Source of the DNA: Anderseniella sp963700735
Lineage (GTDB): Bacteria > Pseudomonadota > Alphaproteobacteria > Rhizobiales > Aestuariivirgaceae
Direction of reading: 5' to 3'
NCBI GenBank assembly: GCA_963700735.1
Contig: CAVOYR010000008.1
Location: forward strand, 124,001-188,000
Length of the DNA stretch: 64,000 nucleotides
Shown here piece after piece: positions 11,010 to 19,770 of the stretch (positions are counted from its first letter, which is position 1; each line of letters begins with the position of its first letter). Made by a program: the position numbers and the translations under genes. The notes beneath the pieces were generated by a model that worked only from the letters and a program-made list of their open reading frames with translations, did not search any database and had not been told where the DNA came from.

Positions 11010-11831
11010 ATGGCTGAGCTGTTTACCCTGGAAAACCTGTTCACCCTGATGGTGCTGACCGCACTCGAGACGGTGCTCGGTTTCGACAACCTGCTGTACA
11101 TCTCGATCGAGGCCAAGCGGGTCGCTGCCGACAAGCAGAAGTACGTGCGCCAGGTTGGCATCATTCTGGCCATCGGCCTGCGCATCGTGTTGCTGTTTGT
11201 CGTGCTGCAGATGATCTCGGCGTTCCAGTCGTCGCTGTTCAAGGTCGACCTGCCATTCGTCCACGCCGACGTGAATGGCCATGCGATCATCGTGCTGCTG
11301 GGGGGCGTGTTCCTGATCTACACGGCGCTCAAGGAAATCTTCCACATGCTGGTGGTGCATGACCTGCACGGCGAGAACGGCAAGAATGGCCGCGCCAAGC
11401 GGACGGTCGTGTCGGCGCTGACTTGGATCCTGATCATGAACATCGTGTTCTCGTTCGACACGGTGCTGTCAGCCATCGCGCTGACCAAGGTGTTCTGGGT
11501 CATGGCCACGGCCATCGTGCTGTCCGGCATCCTGATGGTGGCGATGGCGGAACACGTCGCCCGCTTCCTGGAGCGCAACCGCATGTACGAGGTGCTGGGT
11601 CTGTTTGTGTTGCTGCTGGTCGGCGTGATGCTGATGAGCGAGGGCGGGCACCTGGCGCATCTGGAGTTCTTCGGCTACCCGATCGAGGCGATGAGCAAGG
11701 CAACCTTCTACTTCGTGCTGGTGACGCTGGTGCTGGTGGACGTCGTGCAGGGCCGCTACCAGAAGAAGCTCCTGCTGGAAGAGCGCGCCAAGCAATCCTC
11801 TGCCGCGAAGACCACCACGCAGGCGGCCTGA
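11010..11831 (+). CDS. TerC family integral membrane protein
   Basis: About 273 residues with the TerC layout: ETVLGFDNLLYISIEAKRV in the first helices carries the conserved acidic residues of the membrane core (Glu, Asp), repeated as NIVFSFDTVLSAIAL in the second half. Seven or so hydrophobic segments are seen. TerC proteins are linked to tellurite resistance and, in several bacteria, to manganese export or metal loading of secreted proteins. The ATG at 11010 is preferred over the TTG at 11004, with GGGA-rich sequence upstream. No ter genes are adjacent, so a metal-homeostasis role is more likely than tellurite resistance; that is inference. Confidence 0.85.
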   Translation: MAELFTLENLFTLMVLTALETVLGFDNLLYISIEAKRVAADKQKYVRQVGIILAIGLRIVLLFVVLQMISAFQSSLFKVDLPFVHADVNGHAIIVLLGGVFLIYTALKEIFHMLVVHDLHGENGKNGRAKRTVVSALTWILIMNIVFSFDTVLSAIALTKVFWVMATAIVLSGILMVAMAEHVARFLERNRMYEVLGLFVLLLVGVMLMSEGGHLAHLEFFGYPIEAMSKATFYFVLVTLVLVDVVQGRYQKKLLLEERAKQSSAAKTTTQAA

Positions 11832-11948
11832 GCCGTATCAGCCACGCCGGTTCGCGCATCGTCCTGCGTTGCGCGGGCCGGGCCGTTGCGCTAGAACCCG
11901 GCGCAACAGATCCATCACATTCGCAATCCGGGAAGGCGCAGAACCACC

Positions 11949-13604
11949 ATGGCGCGGCAATTCATCTATCACATGAGCGGGCTTTCGAAGTCCTACTCCG
12001 GCGGCAAGAAGGTGCTCGACAATGTTCACCTGAGTTTCTACCCGGACGCGAAGATCGGCGTGCTCGGCCCCAACGGCGCGGGCAAGTCGACGCTGCTGCG
12101 CATCATGGCTGGCCTCGACAAGGAGTATAACGGCGAGGCGTGGCTGGCCGACGGCGCGACCAGCGGGTACCTGCCGCAGGAGCCGAAGCTCGACGAGAGC
12201 AAGGACGTGATGGGCAACGTGATGGAGGGCGTGGCGGAGAAGCAGGCCATTCTCGACCGCTACAATGAACTGGCCATGAACTACTCCGACGAGACGGCCG
12301 ACGAGATGACCAGGCTGCAGGATGTCATTGACGCGCAGAACCTGTGGGACCTCGACAGTCAGGTACAGCAGGCGATGGACGCGCTGCGCTGTCCGCCGGG
12401 CGATGCGGACGTGTCGACGCTGTCGGGTGGTGAGCGCCGCCGCGTGGCGCTGACGCAGTTGTTGCTGCGCAAGCCGGACCTGCTGCTGCTCGACGAACCT
12501 ACCAACCACCTCGATGCAGAAAGCGTCAACTGGCTGGAACATCACTTGCGGGAATATCCCGGCGCCATCCTGATCATCACCCACGATCGCTATTTCCTCG
12601 ACAATGTGACGGGCTGGATTCTTGAGCTCGACCGTGGCCGGGGCATTCCCTACGAGGGCAACTACTCGGCTTACCTCGGACAGAAGGCCAAGCGCTATGC
12701 CCAGGAACAGCGCGAGGACCAGGCCCGCCAGAAGGCACTGGAAGCCGAGCAGGAGTGGATTGCCGCCAGCCCCAAGGCGCGGCAGGCCAAGTCCAAGGCA
12801 CGTATCAAGGCCTATGACGAACTGATCAAGGCCAATGAGAACCGCCTCAAGTCGACCAATGCACAGATCGTCATTCCCCCGGGTGAGCGGCTTGGCGACG
12901 TGGTGATCGAGGCGGAGAACCTGCGCAAGGGCTATGGCAACCGGCTGCTGATCGATGGGTTGTCGTTCAAGCTGCCGCCGGGCGGCATCGTCGGCATCAT
13001 CGGGGCAAACGGCGCGGGCAAGACCACGCTGTTCCGCATGATCACCGGGCAGGAGCAACCCGATGGCGGCAGCATCCGGATCGGCGAGACGGTGGAGCTT
13101 GGCTACGTGGACCAGAGCCGCGACGCGATGGACCCGAACAAGACGGTGTGGGAGGAAATCTCCGACGGCAACGACATCATCTACCTGGGCAAGCGCGAGC
13201 AGAACAGCCGCGCCTATTGCTCGGCGTTCAACTTCAAGGGCGGTGACCAGCAGCAGAAGGTAGGCTCACTGTCTGGCGGCCAGCGCAACCGCGTGCACCT
13301 CGCAAAGATGCTGAAGAAGGGCTCGAACGTCCTGCTGCTCGACGAACCGACCAATGACCTCGATACCGAAACGCTGGCAGCCCTTGAAGAGGCGCTGGAA
13401 AGCTATGCCGGTTGCGCCGTGGTGATTTCGCACGATCGCATGTTCCTCGATCGGCTGGCCACGCACATCCTGGCATTTGAGGGCGATAGCCACGTGGAAT
13501 GGTTCGAGGGCAACTTCCAGGATTACGAGGAAGACAAGAAGCGCCGGCTGGGCGAGGATTCCGTCATGCCCAAGCGCATCAAGTACAAGCAGTTCGCGCG
13601 GTAA
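11949..13604 (+). CDS. ettA: Energy-dependent translational throttle protein EttA (ABC-F)
   Basis: 551 residues, the usual EttA length. First ATPase: GPNGAGKST, LSGGERRRVAL, LLLLDEPTNHLD. Second: GANGAGKTT, LSGGQRNRVHL, VLLLDEPTNDLD. The N-terminus MARQFIYHMSGLSKSY and the C-terminal VMPKRIKYKQFAR are close to E. coli EttA, and the inter-domain stretch rich in Lys/Arg contains ASPKARQAKSKARI. EttA binds the ribosomal E site and tunes the first peptide bond according to ATP/ADP ratio. It stands alone between TerC and the hydroxylase. Confidence 0.95.
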   Translation: MARQFIYHMSGLSKSYSGGKKVLDNVHLSFYPDAKIGVLGPNGAGKSTLLRIMAGLDKEYNGEAWLADGATSGYLPQEPKLDESKDVMGNVMEGVAEKQAILDRYNELAMNYSDETADEMTRLQDVIDAQNLWDLDSQVQQAMDALRCPPGDADVSTLSGGERRRVALTQLLLRKPDLLLLDEPTNHLDAESVNWLEHHLREYPGAILIITHDRYFLDNVTGWILELDRGRGIPYEGNYSAYLGQKAKRYAQEQREDQARQKALEAEQEWIAASPKARQAKSKARIKAYDELIKANENRLKSTNAQIVIPPGERLGDVVIEAENLRKGYGNRLLIDGLSFKLPPGGIVGIIGANGAGKTTLFRMITGQEQPDGGSIRIGETVELGYVDQSRDAMDPNKTVWEEISDGNDIIYLGKREQNSRAYCSAFNFKGGDQQQKVGSLSGGQRNRVHLAKMLKKGSNVLLLDEPTNDLDTETLAALEEALESYAGCAVVISHDRMFLDRLATHILAFEGDSHVEWFEGNFQDYEEDKKRRLGEDSVMPKRIKYKQFAR

Positions 13605-13729
13605 GGGTCCGTTTCAGGTCATTGCGGCCTGTGGCGGGCCGCTGGCATATCCGCCCGTAGCACTTGACGCTTGGCTGGTGCAGTTGTTTGTATGGAGACG
13701 GTTGTTGTAGCAGCGGAGGTCACCCGGTT

Positions 13730-14554
13730 GTGCCCTACAATTCCAAAGGCCAGTATGTGCGCTGGGCGCCGTGGCTGCGCTGGAAGATCAAGTCGCTGAT
13801 CTTTCATTACGGTGAGAAGCTGCTGCGGCTGCTGGCGCAAGTGTTTTATGCGCAATCCAAGGTGGGTACGGCGCCGTTGCCGGACCGGGCGCATTTTCCG
13901 TTCCTGAAGGACTTCGAGGATAACTGGGAGACCATCCTCGCCGAGGTAAATGGCATCCTCAAGCACCGCGAGGCAGTGCCGCTGTTCCACGAAGTATCGC
14001 CGGACCAGGCCAGCATCTCGAAGGGAAACAACTGGCGCACCTTCATGTTGTTCGGTTTCGGCGAGCGGCTCGACGGCAACTGCTCGCGTGCGCCCGTCAC
14101 TGCGGGGCTGCTGGCCAAGGTGCCGGACATGCAGACAGCGTGGTTCTCGATCCTCGCACCGGGCTACAAGATTCCGCCGCACAAGGGAGTCACCACGGGC
14201 ATCCTGAGAACGCACCTAGGCCTGATCGTTCCGAAGGATCGTGAAAATTGCACGATGACGGTGGGTGACGAGGTCTGTGTGTGGGAACCGGGCAAGGCGT
14301 TCGTTTTCGATGATACCTACCGGCACCACGTCTGGAACAATACCGACGAAGAACGCGTCATCCTGATCTTCGACTTCAACCGGCCCATGCGGTTCTGGGG
14401 CCGTGTGCTCAATACTACCGTCATCTGGATCGTGAAACAGACCGCCTTCTTCAAGGAACCGAAGCGGCGGATGAAGTCACACGAGGAACGCTACGAGGCG
14501 GCGGTTCGGGCGGCTGACAACGCATTGGAGAAGTTCGGCCATGGCACCGATTGA
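13730..14554 (+). CDS. Aspartyl/asparaginyl beta-hydroxylase family dioxygenase (LpxO-like)
   Basis: Fe(II)/2-oxoglutarate-type oxygenase of about 274 residues. Seen: PPHKGVTTGILRTHLGL, containing the first iron ligand (His151) and the Arg typical of the family, and FDDTYRHHVWNNT with the second ligand near His199; the family lacks the third acidic ligand. GTG 13730 is chosen over the upstream TTG because an AGCGGAGGT lies 10 bases before it. Length and domain match LpxO, which 2-hydroxylates a secondary acyl chain of lipid A, but AspH-like peptide hydroxylases share the motifs. Lipid A modification is therefore probable, not proven. Confidence 0.75.
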   Translation: MPYNSKGQYVRWAPWLRWKIKSLIFHYGEKLLRLLAQVFYAQSKVGTAPLPDRAHFPFLKDFEDNWETILAEVNGILKHREAVPLFHEVSPDQASISKGNNWRTFMLFGFGERLDGNCSRAPVTAGLLAKVPDMQTAWFSILAPGYKIPPHKGVTTGILRTHLGLIVPKDRENCTMTVGDEVCVWEPGKAFVFDDTYRHHVWNNTDEERVILIFDFNRPMRFWGRVLNTTVIWIVKQTAFFKEPKRRMKSHEERYEAAVRAADNALEKFGHGTD

Positions 14555-14578
14555 AGCCACAACCAGCCGGGGCGTACC

Positions 14579-15478
14579 ATGCCGGTTGCAGTAAACGCCG
14601 GCGTCCGGCTGTTCTACGAAGACAGCGGTGGCGACGGGCCGGCTATCCTGTTCCTGCACGAGTACGCGGGCGATCATCGCTCGTGGGCGGGGCAGGTGGC
14701 AGCGCTGAAGTCCAGGTATCGTTGCCTGAGCATGTCCGGGCGAGGATATCCACCATCTGACTGCCCGGATGATCCTGGAGCCTATTCACAAGACCTGATG
14801 AACGCTGATGCGCTGGCGGTGCTGGATGCTGCGGGCGTCGGGCGTGCGCACGTGGTGGGCCTGTCGATGGGGGCATTCACCGGCCTGCAACTGGCGCAGT
14901 TTCACGCCGGTCGAGTGCTGTCGGTGACGGCAGCGGCAGGCGGCTCTGGCTCGTCCGACACGGCGCAGGCGCGCGAAGGCTTCGTCACCGAGGCGCTGGC
15001 ACTGGCTGCGATGATGGACAAGCAGGGTGCAATTCCGGCGGAAGCCATGTGCAAGGGTCCGACACGCATTCACCTCAAGGACAAGAACGAGGTGGTATGG
15101 CTGCAGAGCGTGGCTCACCTGGCCGAACACCCGGCCTTTGCGGCAGCACACATGTTGCGCGGAGTGCAGGTGGGCCGGCCCTCCTTGCGCGACCAGGCGG
15201 ACACGCTTGCTTCTGTGAGGGTGCCGGTCCTGCTGATGGTGGGCGATGAGGATACCTCGTGCCTGCATGTCAACGTGTGGCTGAAACAGATCATGCCTGC
15301 GGCCCGGCTGATGGTGTTTCCGGCATCGGGCCATGCGCTGAACCTGGAAGAACCCCAGCTGTTCAACCGGTCCATCGAGGCGTTTGTCGCGTTGGTGGAC
15401 AGTGGTGGCTGGCGGAGCCGCAACCCTGCCACCATGCCGAAGGCCGGGGTGCATACAGCCCTTGGCCTTGGCGACTGA
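14579..15478 (+). CDS. Alpha/beta hydrolase
   Basis: 299-residue alpha/beta hydrolase. Seen: FLHEYAGDHRSW oxyanion region, nucleophile elbow VVGLSMGAF (catalytic Ser), an acidic residue in LLMVGDEDTSCL and catalytic His in PASGHALNLEEP. This is the layout of 3-oxoadipate enol-lactonase-like and other small-ester hydrolases. It starts 24 bases after the hydroxylase on the same strand. The C-terminal 25 residues are a poorly conserved-looking extension. Substrate unknown. Confidence 0.85.
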   Translation: MPVAVNAGVRLFYEDSGGDGPAILFLHEYAGDHRSWAGQVAALKSRYRCLSMSGRGYPPSDCPDDPGAYSQDLMNADALAVLDAAGVGRAHVVGLSMGAFTGLQLAQFHAGRVLSVTAAAGGSGSSDTAQAREGFVTEALALAAMMDKQGAIPAEAMCKGPTRIHLKDKNEVVWLQSVAHLAEHPAFAAAHMLRGVQVGRPSLRDQADTLASVRVPVLLMVGDEDTSCLHVNVWLKQIMPAARLMVFPASGHALNLEEPQLFNRSIEAFVALVDSGGWRSRNPATMPKAGVHTALGLGD

Positions 15479-15495
15479 CGGTGGGCTGCCAGCGA

Positions 15496-17259
15496 TCAGG
15501 CGGCCGAAATCTCAGACCAGTCCTGTCCGATCGAAGCGTGCGCGATCTCCGACAGCAGCGGTTCCCAATTGCCCTGCGGCCTGACGGTAACCCGGTCCGC
15601 CAGAACCATCAGGTCATGCGGTACCGCAGCCGGGTTGCCGGACAGCAGTATGACCTGGCAGTTGCGTGCCGATGCGGTCCTGATGAGTTCCATGAATGGG
15701 GCCTTGTCCGCGCAGTCGTCCTGGAGGTGCAGCACCATGACGAGCGGGGCGCGTTCGCCAATCGCGAGGGTCGCGTCCGTCAGGCTGGCGGCAGCGATGG
15801 TGTCGTATCCGCGCAGCTTGAGGCGGGAATTCAACTGTTGTGACAGTGGCTTGTCATGGCTGACCAGCAGCACAGGCAGTGGTGCGGCAGTGGCAGCGGG
15901 GGCGGCGGGGGCCGCATATACTGAGCCGGGATCGCAAGAGTCCAGTGTCAAGGTGACGGTGAACGTGCTGCCTTCGCCTGCCACGCTGGTCAGCGTGATT
16001 TCGCCACCCATCAGCCGGGCCAGTTCACGGCTGATCGACAGCCCGAGGCCGGTACCTTCCTGCTGACGGTTGCGCGTGGTGGTCTGGCTGAAGCGCTCGA
16101 AGATGTGCTCCAGCATTGCCGGTTCCACGCCGGGACCAGTGTCGCTTACCTTGAACGTCAGTTCGTGGCGGGTTGGATCATTGGCCGAAGAAGCCGCTGA
16201 CGCCGAAATGAACACGCAACCGTTGTCGGTGAACTTGACGGCGTTCGAGATCAGGTTGGACAGGATCTGGCGCACGCGCATGCCATCGGCCATGACCATG
16301 ACAGGCACAGCATCATCGATCGAATGGATGATCTGGATCGATTTTTCTGCGGCGCGGGCCTCGAACAGCTTTACCGATTCAAGCACCACGTCGCGAAGCG
16401 GGCACGGCTGGATGTTGATTTCAAAACGCCCGGCTTCGATCTTTGACAGGTCGAGCGTGTCGTTGAGCATCGACAGCAGCGTCTTGCCGGATGCCGAGAT
16501 CATTTGTGCATAGCTGCGCTTGGTCTCGTCGTTCAGGGTTTCGCTGAGGATGCCGGACATGCCGATGATGCCGTTCAGTGGCGTGCGGATTTCGTGGCTG
16601 AGCGTGGCCAGGAAGGCGCCCTTGTTCTCGCTGGCGGCGGATGCCTGCCTTGCGCGCTCCTCGGCGGCAAGCCGGGCGTGAAGTTCGGCGCGCTTGCGCA
16701 TCAGCATCTCGCGCTGCACGAAGAGCTGGTTGGACAAGCCGTTGAACACGATGGCGATGGACAGGCCGAGCAGCAGGGCAACCAGCGCGATGCGCAGGAA
16801 TGCCATGTAGGCCATGTCGAGTTCAGAGGTCGAAAAATAGATGCGCAACCGGGTGCCATCCGAGCTGGACTGAACCATGGGCAACCCGTTCGCGGCTGCG
16901 GCGGCGCACTCGTTCCCGCCGCCCACTGAGGTTACATCAACACCGTTGCGGGACAGCACCGCGCACTCCACGTCCGCGCGCATGGCAATGGTTTCAAGCA
17001 GTTGCCGCTGTGTAACCTGGGAGACGGCAGATTTGGGGTTTACGGGCGACATCAGCACCAGCATCTGGCGGCTGATCTGCTGAAGTTCCTGCTGCTTGGC
17101 CACGCGAGACTGTTCGGCATGGTGCATCCCGATCCAGTTGATGATGGCTGCTGCAATCACCACGCATACTGGCACCAGCAGGTACAGGTAGTTCAGCCAC
17201 GCCGAAGTGTGGCTGGCCATGGAGTGACCATGCGGTGTTGCCGGGGCCTTGGTTGGCAT
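15496..17259 (-). CDS. Membrane hybrid histidine kinase with degenerate receiver domain
   Basis: 587 residues. Two membrane helices (about 23-42 and 151-172) bracket a periplasmic sensor region; a coiled-coil-like linker follows (183-210). The kinase core is complete: H-box FLATLSHEIRTPL with His222, N-box RQILSNLISNAVKF, G1 VSDTGPGV, F-box ERFSQ, G2 GTGLGLS. The C-terminal 125 residues have receiver-like hydrophobic strands, but the phospho-acceptor position holds His511 (VMVLHLQ) rather than Asp, and the usual acidic pair is SHD. So the kinase should autophosphorylate but probably cannot use its own receiver. No response regulator is adjacent; the single-domain regulator at 36590 is one possible partner (speculative). 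Confidence 0.85.
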   Translation of the reverse strand: MPTKAPATPHGHSMASHTSAWLNYLYLLVPVCVVIAAAIINWIGMHHAEQSRVAKQQELQQISRQMLVLMSPVNPKSAVSQVTQRQLLETIAMRADVECAVLSRNGVDVTSVGGGNECAAAAANGLPMVQSSSDGTRLRIYFSTSELDMAYMAFLRIALVALLLGLSIAIVFNGLSNQLFVQREMLMRKRAELHARLAAEERARQASAASENKGAFLATLSHEIRTPLNGIIGMSGILSETLNDETKRSYAQMISASGKTLLSMLNDTLDLSKIEAGRFEINIQPCPLRDVVLESVKLFEARAAEKSIQIIHSIDDAVPVMVMADGMRVRQILSNLISNAVKFTDNGCVFISASAASSANDPTRHELTFKVSDTGPGVEPAMLEHIFERFSQTTTRNRQQEGTGLGLSISRELARLMGGEITLTSVAGEGSTFTVTLTLDSCDPGSVYAAPAAPAATAAPLPVLLVSHDKPLSQQLNSRLKLRGYDTIAAASLTDATLAIGERAPLVMVLHLQDDCADKAPFMELIRTASARNCQVILLSGNPAAVPHDLMVLADRVTVRPQGNWEPLLSEIAHASIGQDWSEISAA

Positions 17260-17362
17260 GTCCCCAAACCTTCCTGAGTGAAACGGGTCTGCAATCCGCT
17301 CACCCTAGGACACGGCGGGTTGGCATGGCGTTAGGATGGTAAGGGAAATTGATTAATGCGCG

Positions 17363-17378
17363 TTAGGGTTTCGTTAAC
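17363..17378. promoter_or_regulatory. Possible CtrA-like box TTAG-N7-TTAAC
   Basis: TTAG followed by 7 bases and TTAAC, close to the alphaproteobacterial CtrA consensus TTAA-N7-TTAAC. It lies about 100 bases upstream of the hybrid kinase start and overlaps the end of the neighbouring lysE-type gene. One mismatch in an AT-rich spot, so chance occurrence is quite possible. Confidence 0.3.
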
Positions 17379-17976
17379 CGTGGCCGAATTCCGCATAGAG
17401 CGCGATGCCTACAACCAGCAGCATGGCCCCGGCCATGGCAATGTTGATGGCGCGTTGCGTGGTGGCGGGCAGGTCAAGTTGCTTGATCCTGACGCCGGCC
17501 CCCAGCCACAGGAAATGGATGGGAATCCATAACGCATTGAGAACGATGAACTTTACCAGCACTTCACTGGTGTAACTATCGGGCATGAAGGCAAAGCCGG
17601 TGAACAGGGCGGTGTTGACGGCATAGGCCTTCGGGTTGATGGCCTGAAGCAGGATACCATCGCGAAACCGCGGCGCATTTGCCGGTGCCGCAAAGGCAAT
17701 GCGGCTGCCGGACAAGGCGATTTTTGCGGCAAGCCAGGTGAGGTAGGCAACCGAGGCCACCAGCAGCGTGACACGCACCACGGGCACCGACAGGATGATG
17801 GCGGCAAGGCCCGTAGCTACTGCCAGACCTACCAGGAAGTTGCCTGCGCACAATCCCCAAAGGTAACTCAATCCCGCCCGGTACCCGAAGCCGGAACCGA
17901 CGCCAGCCACGCTCAGGACGCCGGGTCCGGGCGTGATCAGCAGGAAAAGGCACGCCAAGGCGAACTCAACCATCAA
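17374..17976 (-). CDS. LysE family translocator
   Basis: 200 residues, six hydrophobic segments. The first helix MMVEFALACLFLLITPGPGV carries the TPGPG motif of the family, and AINPKAYAVNTALFTGFAFMP is the conserved mid-protein loop. It should export an amino acid or small metabolite across the inner membrane. Its start lies inside the last codons of the upstream GST-like gene (11-base overlap), so the two are co-transcribed. It differs strongly from the member at 8782. Confidence 0.85.
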   Translation of the reverse strand: MMVEFALACLFLLITPGPGVLSVAGVGSGFGYRAGLSYLWGLCAGNFLVGLAVATGLAAIILSVPVVRVTLLVASVAYLTWLAAKIALSGSRIAFAAPANAPRFRDGILLQAINPKAYAVNTALFTGFAFMPDSYTSEVLVKFIVLNALWIPIHFLWLGAGVRIKQLDLPATTQRAINIAMAGAMLLVVGIALYAEFGHG

Positions 17977-18550
17977 GGTTTCCGTTCGCCTGCGAGCCTA
18001 GTGACTTCCAGGATTTGCGGCTCGTGTGCTTGGAGTACCAGCAACTGATCGCTGGATAATGCTGGCGCACTTCATCGTGGCTGGTGTGCCTGCACAGCCT
18101 TTCGACCGCCGGCATCAGGGCGATGTCAGCCAGGGTGAAGCCTCGCCCGACAATCCAGTATCCCGAGCCGATTGTCTCATTCAGGGCAGCCAGACACTTG
18201 TGGGCCGAGGAGCCGGTCAATGAGGTGCATGAACGAGCGTTGCAGGACATGATCTGGTCAAGCCGGCTGAGGATGGCGCAAAACCATTGCTCTGCCTCTG
18301 CGGCCCTGATCGGATCCTTGGGCATCAATTCGCGGCCATTGAACCGGCGATCTATGTAGGTGGTGATGCCGCGCACGCCGAACAGGCGCACCTTGCCATG
18401 ACGTAGCCAGGGCGGACCGCCTGCTGCATCGTCCCACTCAGCCGATAAAGCTTCGCGGTATACGTGCGGCACACCCTTTTCCAGGCAGGCCATGCGGCAG
18501 ATTACGACACCCGCATGATCCGCTGGTCCGGCAATTTCAAGCTCCGCCAT
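17966..18550 (-). CDS. Glutathione S-transferase-like protein
   Basis: About 194 residues from ATG 18548-18550, chosen because GAGGGC lies just before it; a longer frame reaches 18589. N-terminal half is a weak thioredoxin-like domain (ICRMACLEKGVPHVYRE, GITTYIDRRFNG); the C-terminal helical domain has the GST hallmark YWIVGRGFTLADIALMP with the conserved Asp. The segment before the expected cis-Pro reads PPWLRHGKVRLFGVRGI, shorter than usual. Four Cys in the middle are unusual. It probably binds glutathione or a related thiol; overlap with the LysE gene suggests export of a conjugate, but this is conjecture. Confidence 0.65.
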   Translation of the reverse strand: MAELEIAGPADHAGVVICRMACLEKGVPHVYREALSAEWDDAAGGPPWLRHGKVRLFGVRGITTYIDRRFNGRELMPKDPIRAAEAEQWFCAILSRLDQIMSCNARSCTSLTGSSAHKCLAALNETIGSGYWIVGRGFTLADIALMPAVERLCRHTSHDEVRQHYPAISCWYSKHTSRKSWKSLGSQANGNLDG

Positions 18551-18638
18551 TACGCCCTCAGCACCCTTGCAACCGGATTGGTATGTCACATCGACAGGGG
18601 GTGTTCAAGCACGCCGAATCAGTACGGATCAGCCTTCT

Positions 18639-19124
18639 TCAGTCGTGCGGAATGTCAATTCCGGGCAAATGAGGCTTCAGGTCGAGCAGGGGCGTACCGT
18701 CCATCGCGTCGGTTGCATCGATGCCGATGATGCCGGCGGTTGCGTCCAGCGAAGTGACGCGGACAAGCGCCAGTGCAACCGGATTGGGCCGGACCGGGGA
18801 GCGCAGGGCGAACACGCCCGTTGGCGTTTCGCGGTGGCGTGGGGACTGCACGATGAGGTCACGGCGGGCCTGGTCCATCCAGTAGAGCATGTGCACCCAT
18901 TGCCCGGTTTCCAGCCCGGCAAGGCCCGGCCGCCATGGCCCATCAAGCTCCAGCCGGCATCCCAACGGCTCGCGCTCGCGGGCTTGCCGCAGGTTCTTCG
19001 GGCAATCGGAGCGGCTGGTCCATGGCGAGCGGATGCGTCCGATGAAAACGAGATGTGCATCACCCGGCCGCGTGGCCGGGTCAATGCTGGCAATGACTTC
19101 GCCAGGCCGGGGATTGCTACTCAT
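18639..19124 (-). CDS. trmO: tRNA (N6-threonylcarbamoyladenosine(37)-N6)-methyltransferase TrmO
   Basis: 161 residues, TsaA/YaeB fold. Seen: FIGRIRSPW near the start, LDGPWRPGLAGLETGQWVHMLYW in the middle, and the signature ETPTGVFALRSPVRPNPVALALV followed by LLDLKPHLPGID. In E. coli TrmO uses SAM to methylate t6A37 of certain tRNAs. It is a single-domain form. Its start overlaps the stop of the MlaC-like gene upstream by 4 bases, so both are in one transcript, though no functional link is evident. Confidence 0.85.
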   Translation of the reverse strand: MSSNPRPGEVIASIDPATRPGDAHLVFIGRIRSPWTSRSDCPKNLRQAREREPLGCRLELDGPWRPGLAGLETGQWVHMLYWMDQARRDLIVQSPRHRETPTGVFALRSPVRPNPVALALVRVTSLDATAGIIGIDATDAMDGTPLLDLKPHLPGIDIPHD

Positions 19125-19729
19125 GAGGCGTGCTCGTTGGCCAGATGCTGCAGCAATGCCGACACGTCACCGCCTGCGCCGTCGATGATGCGGTTGAACT
19201 GTTCGCGCATCAGAAGCGCGAGCCAGATGCCGCCAACCCGCACGTCAGACACCAGGCCGTCTGCGATGCGAAGCTCGACGTCCGTGGTGCGATCGGAGCT
19301 GTGCTCGATGTACCCGGCCACCAGTTCATCGCGCGAGCCGGTGACGACAAACTGCTTGCCGCGCATCTTGCTGCCATAGCGGGTCAGGGCGTTCAGCAAC
19401 ATGGCCTGGAACAGGTCGACATATTCATCGATCTGGGCCGCTGCCAGCTTGCGCCGGTACTTGCCCAGCGCGAACAGCGCCAGCTCGCGGACGGCGACGT
19501 ACTTTTCCAGCAGGGCAGCAAACTGTTCCCGGGTCGCACCGTCCTGCCGGGTGATCTCCAGGAAGGCATTGCCAGCAGCCGAGGCAAGTGTTTCAAGTGC
19601 CGGCCTTTGCTGGCCGGCCGCGTGTGACAGCGCAGGTGCTGCAAGCAGCATGCTGAGGCTGGCGGCAAGCGTCTTGCGTCGGCTGATGGCGCGGCTTGAC
19701 ATCGGTTGTTTTCGGTCCTTGGCTGGCAT
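19121..19729 (-). CDS. MlaC/Tgt2-family phospholipid-binding protein (first copy)
   Basis: 202 residues; signal sequence with a twin-Arg SRRKTLAAS motif then a hydrophobic run ending near ALSHAAGQ, so secreted to the periplasm. The mature part follows the MlaC pattern: ATREQFAALLEKYVAVRELALFALGKYRRKL and VDLFQAMLLNALTRYGSKM, then a beta-rich C-terminus. MlaC-type proteins carry phospholipids (or hopanoid-related lipids, HpnM) between membranes. ATG 19702 is an alternative start. No mlaFEDB genes are present here; a second copy lies at 20538. Confidence 0.8.
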   Translation of the reverse strand: MPAKDRKQPMSSRAISRRKTLAASLSMLLAAPALSHAAGQQRPALETLASAAGNAFLEITRQDGATREQFAALLEKYVAVRELALFALGKYRRKLAAAQIDEYVDLFQAMLLNALTRYGSKMRGKQFVVTGSRDELVAGYIEHSSDRTTDVELRIADGLVSDVRVGGIWLALLMREQFNRIIDGAGGDVSALLQHLANEHAS

Positions 19730-19770
19730 ATCGCGGCAATCAGGATGAATGCTACAGGGCAGGAGGCGGC

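Noticed and set aside
11838..13058. 406-codon frame opposite ettA
   Set aside because: Shadow frame; EttA signatures are on the + strand.
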